From Chitinophagales bacterium (GTDB taxonomy: Bacteria; Bacteroidota; Bacteroidia; Chitinophagales; UBA2359), in assembly GCA_020631035.1 (NCBI GenBank), contig JAHDIA010000224.1:1-8803 (forward strand): a stretch of DNA of 8,803 bases, in the 5' to 3' direction. The notes under the pieces were generated by a model. The model ran no database searches. It saw only the letters and a program-made list of their open reading frames with translations, and was not told the origin of the DNA. The position numbers and the translations under genes were made by a program. Shown one piece after another: positions 5,958 through 8,803 of the stretch. The number at the start of each line of letters is the position of its first letter. Position 1 is the stretch's first letter.

Positions 5958-6623
5958 TTAAGAAGTAGGCAATACATTTTTATTGGATTTTAACAGCATC
6001 TTGAAATTGCCACTCAAAGCAAAAAGCACTATGGTTAAGAAGGCAGTAAAGACCAAGCCAAAATATGGATAGCTTATTATTAAATTGAAATAGTTGACAA
6101 TTTCAATGACTGTATTGCTGTTACTACCTACTTCAAACCTATCATAAAATTGGCTAAATTTTAGGAAAAGGGAAATACCAAATTTAGAAATGACAAAGGC
6201 ATACAAAATGGGAAGCCCCAATAAAAGAACAAATAGTTTTCTTTTCCAAAAAAAAGGAGCAGCCAAGGAAAGAGCTAGGAAAAAAGCAAAAAACAAACCA
6301 GAAGATGGCCAGGAACTAAGGGGGAATTTAACAGGGGTGATTTTTGTTTTTTTTTGACCAAGTTGTCGTGCTTTGGCTCTTGCCTTTTTGTATTGTGCCT
6401 CACTGGTCATTGTAACCAATAAATCGTATTGTCCATCGGAAACTTGCTTGATGTCTACTTTTCCTCCATTCATATAATCGGCAAACCAATACTGGAAATG
6501 AGATTGAAAAAAATTGGACACTGTTTTTTTTCCTGAGCCTGCATAAGCCCAAATGATGATTGATAAAAAGATGCTTGTAAAAATCAGCAATCCAATGATG
6601 CCTTGTTTGATTGTTATGTTCAT
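5958..6623 (-). CDS. Probable exosortase H-associated membrane protein
   Basis: This 221-residue protein has a membrane helix at about 8-28, an extracytoplasmic or lysine-rich soluble stretch of roughly 75 residues (30-105), then hydrophobic segments at about 107-126, 128-146 and 183-204. The soluble part contains SHFQYWFADYMNGGKVDIKQ and ends in a cluster of basic residues (KKARAKARQLGQKKTK). The start codon lies only 4 bases after the stop of the exosortase gene, so the two are almost certainly translated from one message. Position, size and topology agree with the small membrane protein that accompanies XrtH-type exosortases; the family label is inferred mainly from this context. No catalytic residues are recognised. 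It may stabilise the exosortase, present the substrate, or act on the processed product. Confidence 0.65.
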   Translation of the reverse strand: MNITIKQGIIGLLIFTSIFLSIIIWAYAGSGKKTVSNFFQSHFQYWFADYMNGGKVDIKQVSDGQYDLLVTMTSEAQYKKARAKARQLGQKKTKITPVKFPLSSWPSSGLFFAFFLALSLAAPFFWKRKLFVLLLGLPILYAFVISKFGISLFLKFSQFYDRFEVGSNSNTVIEIVNYFNLIISYPYFGLVFTAFLTIVLFALSGNFKMLLKSNKNVLPTS

Positions 6624-6627
6624 AAAC

Positions 6628-7269
6628 TCAATTTCCAGTTTCCAATTGTACCTTCTTATTTGATTGATTGATAAAGACTAGAAGTGCCAAAATACTCATT
6701 ACAATAAAGAGTACTTGCCAAACGCTTTCGTGCATTAAATCAAATATTGACGGAATATGAATGCCAATCAAAAACAAACTGATGATGCGCAATAGATTGA
6801 GTAAAACCAAAAAACACAACCCCCAAAACATACCTTTCAATTTGTTTGACCAAGAGGTGGGATAAATGAGCAATGCACAAAGATAAATGGCAAGACCTTC
6901 CACGCCATCACATCCATTTTTTATGCTGATAGAAAAATGCTTATTGCTAACAATATCTTCAAATGAGTTAACAGAGTAGCCCAAAATATTTAAAATGACG
7001 CTTGAGGCTTTGGCGTAGGCAATTGCTACATTTTTAATAATATTGTCCTGAAAAAAAGGCGTTGCCCAAATGATGTAAAAAATCATCAAAGCCAATAAAA
7101 AGGATAAAAACAATTTGTTGATTGGTTTGGCTAAGAACCGTTTGAAACTGCTTGTACCATCGTTTTGTTGGGGGGATGTATTGAGGGATTTTAATTTTTG
7201 TTCCTTAGAACCTAGCTCGGCTGAGGTTTCGGATTTAGACAGTTTCTTTTTATTGGACTTCCTTCCCAT
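6628..7269 (-). CDS. xrtH: Exosortase of the XrtH type (IPTLxxWG-CTERM-specific)
   Basis: This 213-residue multi-pass membrane protein carries the exosortase/archaeosortase catalytic signature in order: Cys120 in ISIKNGCDGVEGL, Arg161 in LLNLLRIISLF, and His180 in FDLMHESVWQV. Hydrophobic segments are at about 52-70, 81-97, 123-137, 144-172 and 182-200. These enzymes cleave a C-terminal sorting signal on exported proteins at the outer face of the inner membrane and probably pass the product to another acceptor. The H subtype is chosen because the adjacent substrate has an IPTMSEWG motif and because of the partner gene 4 bases downstream. The N-terminal 45 residues or so are hydrophilic and Lys/Ser-rich, a cytoplasmic extension before the first helix. 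The gene lies 107 bases after the substrate gene, across a strong terminator, so it needs either readthrough or a promoter within about 43 bases of its start. Confidence 0.88.
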   Translation of the reverse strand: MGRKSNKKKLSKSETSAELGSKEQKLKSLNTSPQQNDGTSSFKRFLAKPINKLFLSFLLALMIFYIIWATPFFQDNIIKNVAIAYAKASSVILNILGYSVNSFEDIVSNKHFSISIKNGCDGVEGLAIYLCALLIYPTSWSNKLKGMFWGLCFLVLLNLLRIISLFLIGIHIPSIFDLMHESVWQVLFIVMSILALLVFINQSNKKVQLETGN

Positions 7270-7312
7270 AACTTCATAGGTTGAATGGCATTTAATATCC
7301 TATAAATTTAAT

Positions 7313-7353
7313 AAAAAAACACCTCAAGCTTAAAAGCTTGAGGTGTTTTTTTT
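7313..7353 (-). terminator. Strong intrinsic terminator after the sorting substrate gene
   Basis: A perfect inverted repeat ACACCTCAAGCTT (7319-7331) with its complement (7334-7346) forms a stem of about 12 bp closed by a four-base loop. It is flanked by an A-run (7313-7319) and a T-run (7346-7353). On the minus strand this gives a stem followed by seven U residues, starting 24 bases after the stop codon at 7377. It would also work on the plus strand. It separates the substrate message from the exosortase genes. Confidence 0.93.
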
Positions 7354-7376
7354 AATAATTATCTTTCAATTTAATC

Positions 7377-8669
7377 TTAATCTTGATTCGCCAAAACCAA
7401 TAAGTGTAGTAAGTAGGCCAAAATTGGTCCACAAATACAGGTTCCGACAAAATCAGTTATAGTAATCACTCCATACATAGCATAGGATGCAACACCTGCA
7501 ATGATTGCCAATACCAATACAAAAGCTAGTGCTTTTTCAAAGATGCTCTTTTCAAAAGGATAGACAGATGCTTGATGCATATTTTTCATAGAGAAAGTTC
7601 CGCCAGAACCAGCCAAACTAGGCTGTTTTGCAAGCATAGAAATTAGGAGGAAAGAAAGACTGAGTAAAGTCAATAGAATAAGCCCCCACTCTGACATAGT
7701 TGGAATGGCTTCGGGTGGATCTGCGATAAAACCACTGTCACAAAAACATTCTACTGCTAAACCTGGATCACAAGGAGTTCCGACAGGTGCTGAACCTGTA
7801 ACATTGAAAGTGGGCGCACTTGTAATCGTACCACAATTCAATAAAGCTCCATCTCCTACCAGTGGACCTGGATCAAAGGTCATATTTCCAGTATTGGTAA
7901 GAGTTCCAAGATTGTTCAAGGCTCCCGCTGCTGTCCAAGAAATAGTAGCGGTATTCAATAAGGAACCAGTAGCAGTGATTATTCCACCGCCATCACCCAT
8001 GACGTTAAATTGCAAATTGTTGATTACTGATACACCATCTATGTTCAATCCATTTGGTGCATTTGTGGTGCCATTGTTGGTATAGCTTCCATCACCTGCA
8101 AATACACCGCTTTGTGCATTCAAAGTAAAATCATTGACCAATGCACTCATATTGTTGAGTGTAATAGGACCTGTAGAAGTCAGTGTTCCTGTACTACTAT
8201 TGGTAACTGTGCCTCCCGAATTGACGGTGAGGAGCATAGTTGTCAATGTACCATTGTTGGTAATATCTCCTGTAGAGTTAACAGTCAGACCCGCCGCAAA
8301 ATTAAAGGTGCTTATACCATTGTTGGTAAATGTGCCCATATCATTTAGAGTCGCAGGGAAACCATTAACAGTTAATTCCGAGTTAACGGTTAAGGAACCT
8401 TCTAGATTCACTAGCAATTCTGCATTGTGTGTAAAGCTTCCTGTAGCGATTTCTAAATCACCCAGAATAATGAGCATTGTATTGAATGTTTTATTCCCAT
8501 TGTGAACAATACTCACACCAGATTCAATAGATACTGGACCACTCACAACTACTGGTTCAGGTAGTGCGTCCCAATCTGCTTGGGAATTGATCGATGTCTG
8601 AGCAGACATGCTTGTACAAATGCATATGGCAAAGACAAAAGACAAGATGTAGTGGAAAGTCTTTATCAT
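7377..8669 (-). CDS. Secreted Asn/Thr/Gly-rich repeat protein with IPTMSEWG sorting motif and extra C-terminal membrane domain
   Basis: This 430-residue protein starts with a signal peptide (MIKTFHYILSFVFAICICTS, cleavage probably after MSAQ, residue 24). Residues 50-290 are low-charge short beta-strand repeats rich in Asn, Thr and Gly, such as GTFTNNGISTF, DITNNGTLTT and GTLTNTGNMTF, suggesting a parallel beta-helix-like surface protein. Four cysteines (279, 300, 308, 310) precede the sorting motif IPTMSEWG (322-329), which is followed at once by a membrane helix (330-346). This is the IPTL-CTERM layout recognised by XrtH. Unusually, the protein continues for about 84 residues with a polar linker and two more hydrophobic helices (about 379-400 and 406-426, the second containing GTCICGP). 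The start is fixed by the signal peptide; the leader is A-rich without a Shine-Dalgarno sequence. A strong terminator follows. The true partner in the envelope is unknown. Confidence 0.88.
   Translation of the reverse strand: MIKTFHYILSFVFAICICTSMSAQTSINSQADWDALPEPVVVSGPVSIESGVSIVHNGNKTFNTMLIILGDLEIATGSFTHNAELLVNLEGSLTVNSELTVNGFPATLNDMGTFTNNGISTFNFAAGLTVNSTGDITNNGTLTTMLLTVNSGGTVTNSSTGTLTSTGPITLNNMSALVNDFTLNAQSGVFAGDGSYTNNGTTNAPNGLNIDGVSVINNLQFNVMGDGGGIITATGSLLNTATISWTAAGALNNLGTLTNTGNMTFDPGPLVGDGALLNCGTITSAPTFNVTGSAPVGTPCDPGLAVECFCDSGFIADPPEAIPTMSEWGLILLTLLSLSFLLISMLAKQPSLAGSGGTFSMKNMHQASVYPFEKSIFEKALAFVLVLAIIAGVASYAMYGVITITDFVGTCICGPILAYLLHLLVLANQD
8071..8328 (-). repeat. Recurring 12-base unit coding for T-N-N-G turns
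   Basis: The exact 12-mer CCATTGTTGGTA (plus strand) occurs at 8071-8082, 8251-8262 and 8317-8328 inside the sorting-substrate gene, and near matches occur around 7891 and 8197. On the coding strand it encodes Thr-Asn-Asn-Gly, the turn between successive beta strands. The spacing of 66 and 180 bases is not a constant unit, so this reflects irregular internal repetition. Confidence 0.7.
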
Positions 8670-8681
8670 TTTGTTTGTTTT

Positions 8682-8714
8682 ATATAATGAATTAGCATTA
8701 AATATAATGAATTA
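8682..8714. promoter_or_regulatory. 13-bp direct repeat in the leader/promoter of the sorting-substrate gene
   Basis: ATATAATGAATTA occurs exactly at 8682-8694 and 8702-8714, 20 bases apart start to start, which is close to two helical turns. The pair lies 13-45 bases upstream of the start codon on the minus strand, over the expected promoter or 5' untranslated region. Read on the minus strand, the spacer between the copies gives TATATTTA, a 7-of-8 match to the Bacteroidota -7 consensus TAnnTTTG, but no TTTG was found at the right distance. It may be an operator pair or chance in AT-rich DNA. The rest of the edge (8715-8803) is A/T rich with no gene. Confidence 0.4.
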
Positions 8715-8803
8715 TCTGTTGAAATCAGTAAGTTACAAAATGAATTTTTTGTTAAATGTGTGATTAGTTGTTTTTTTATATGTATAATTAATTGGTTTTT
8801 ATT

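Noticed and set aside
8071..8328. CRISPR-like array from the recurring 12-mer
   Set aside because: The copies are short, irregularly spaced and inside a protein-coding gene, where they encode T-N-N-G turns.
7705..8505. Plus-strand open frames opposite the sorting-substrate gene
   Set aside because: They arise from the low-complexity Asn/Thr codons on the other strand and have no signal, motif or leader.

Overview
The window looks like chromosomal DNA of a Bacteroidota bacterium, plausibly of the Saprospiria/Lewinella type (a guess at lineage, not proven). The grounds are AT-rich coding and intergenic DNA, start codons preceded by A/T-rich leaders without clear Shine-Dalgarno sequences, a protein with a type IX secretion (T9SS) C-terminal sorting domain, and an exosortase-H type protein sorting unit. 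All intact genes are on the minus strand. The only plus-strand coding sequence is a gene fragment.

Layout from left to right: (1) the first codons of a secreted protein gene run off the left edge (1-55). (2) A DUF1761-type membrane protein (198-692) lies downstream of a secreted chalcone isomerase-like protein (731-1297). (3) A 383-base, GC-richer, structured intergenic region (1298-1680) holds one copy of a dispersed repeat. (4) Three exported-protein genes follow on the minus strand: a Kunitz/BPTI-type lipoprotein (1681-1926), a YD/RHS-like repeat protein (1993-3087), and a T9SS cargo protein with five exact-length 31-residue repeats (3116-4747). (5) A second, inverted copy of the dispersed repeat (4886-4961) abuts an 83-codon remnant of an acyl-CoA synthetase (4996-5247). 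(6) A small P-loop kinase-like protein (5278-5841) comes next. (7) The exosortase unit fills 5958-8669.

The exosortase unit is the most interesting part. In transcription order it holds a secreted Asn/Thr/Gly-rich repeat protein carrying the sorting motif IPTMSEWG, a strong hairpin terminator, an exosortase of the XrtH type with the Cys/Arg/His triad, and, 4 bases after it, a membrane protein that probably belongs to the XrtH-associated family. The expected logic is Sec export of the repeat protein, retention through its transmembrane segment, recognition at the IPTMSEWG motif by the exosortase, and possible help from the partner protein. The odd point is that the motif and its transmembrane helix are not at the C-terminus. 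About 80 further residues follow, with two more predicted membrane helices, so processing would leave behind a three-helix membrane stub rather than a short peptide.

Two surface-sorting routes, T9SS and exosortase, are therefore represented within 5 kb. Most genes here encode exported or membrane proteins. Family assignments rest on motifs read by eye; no database search was run.
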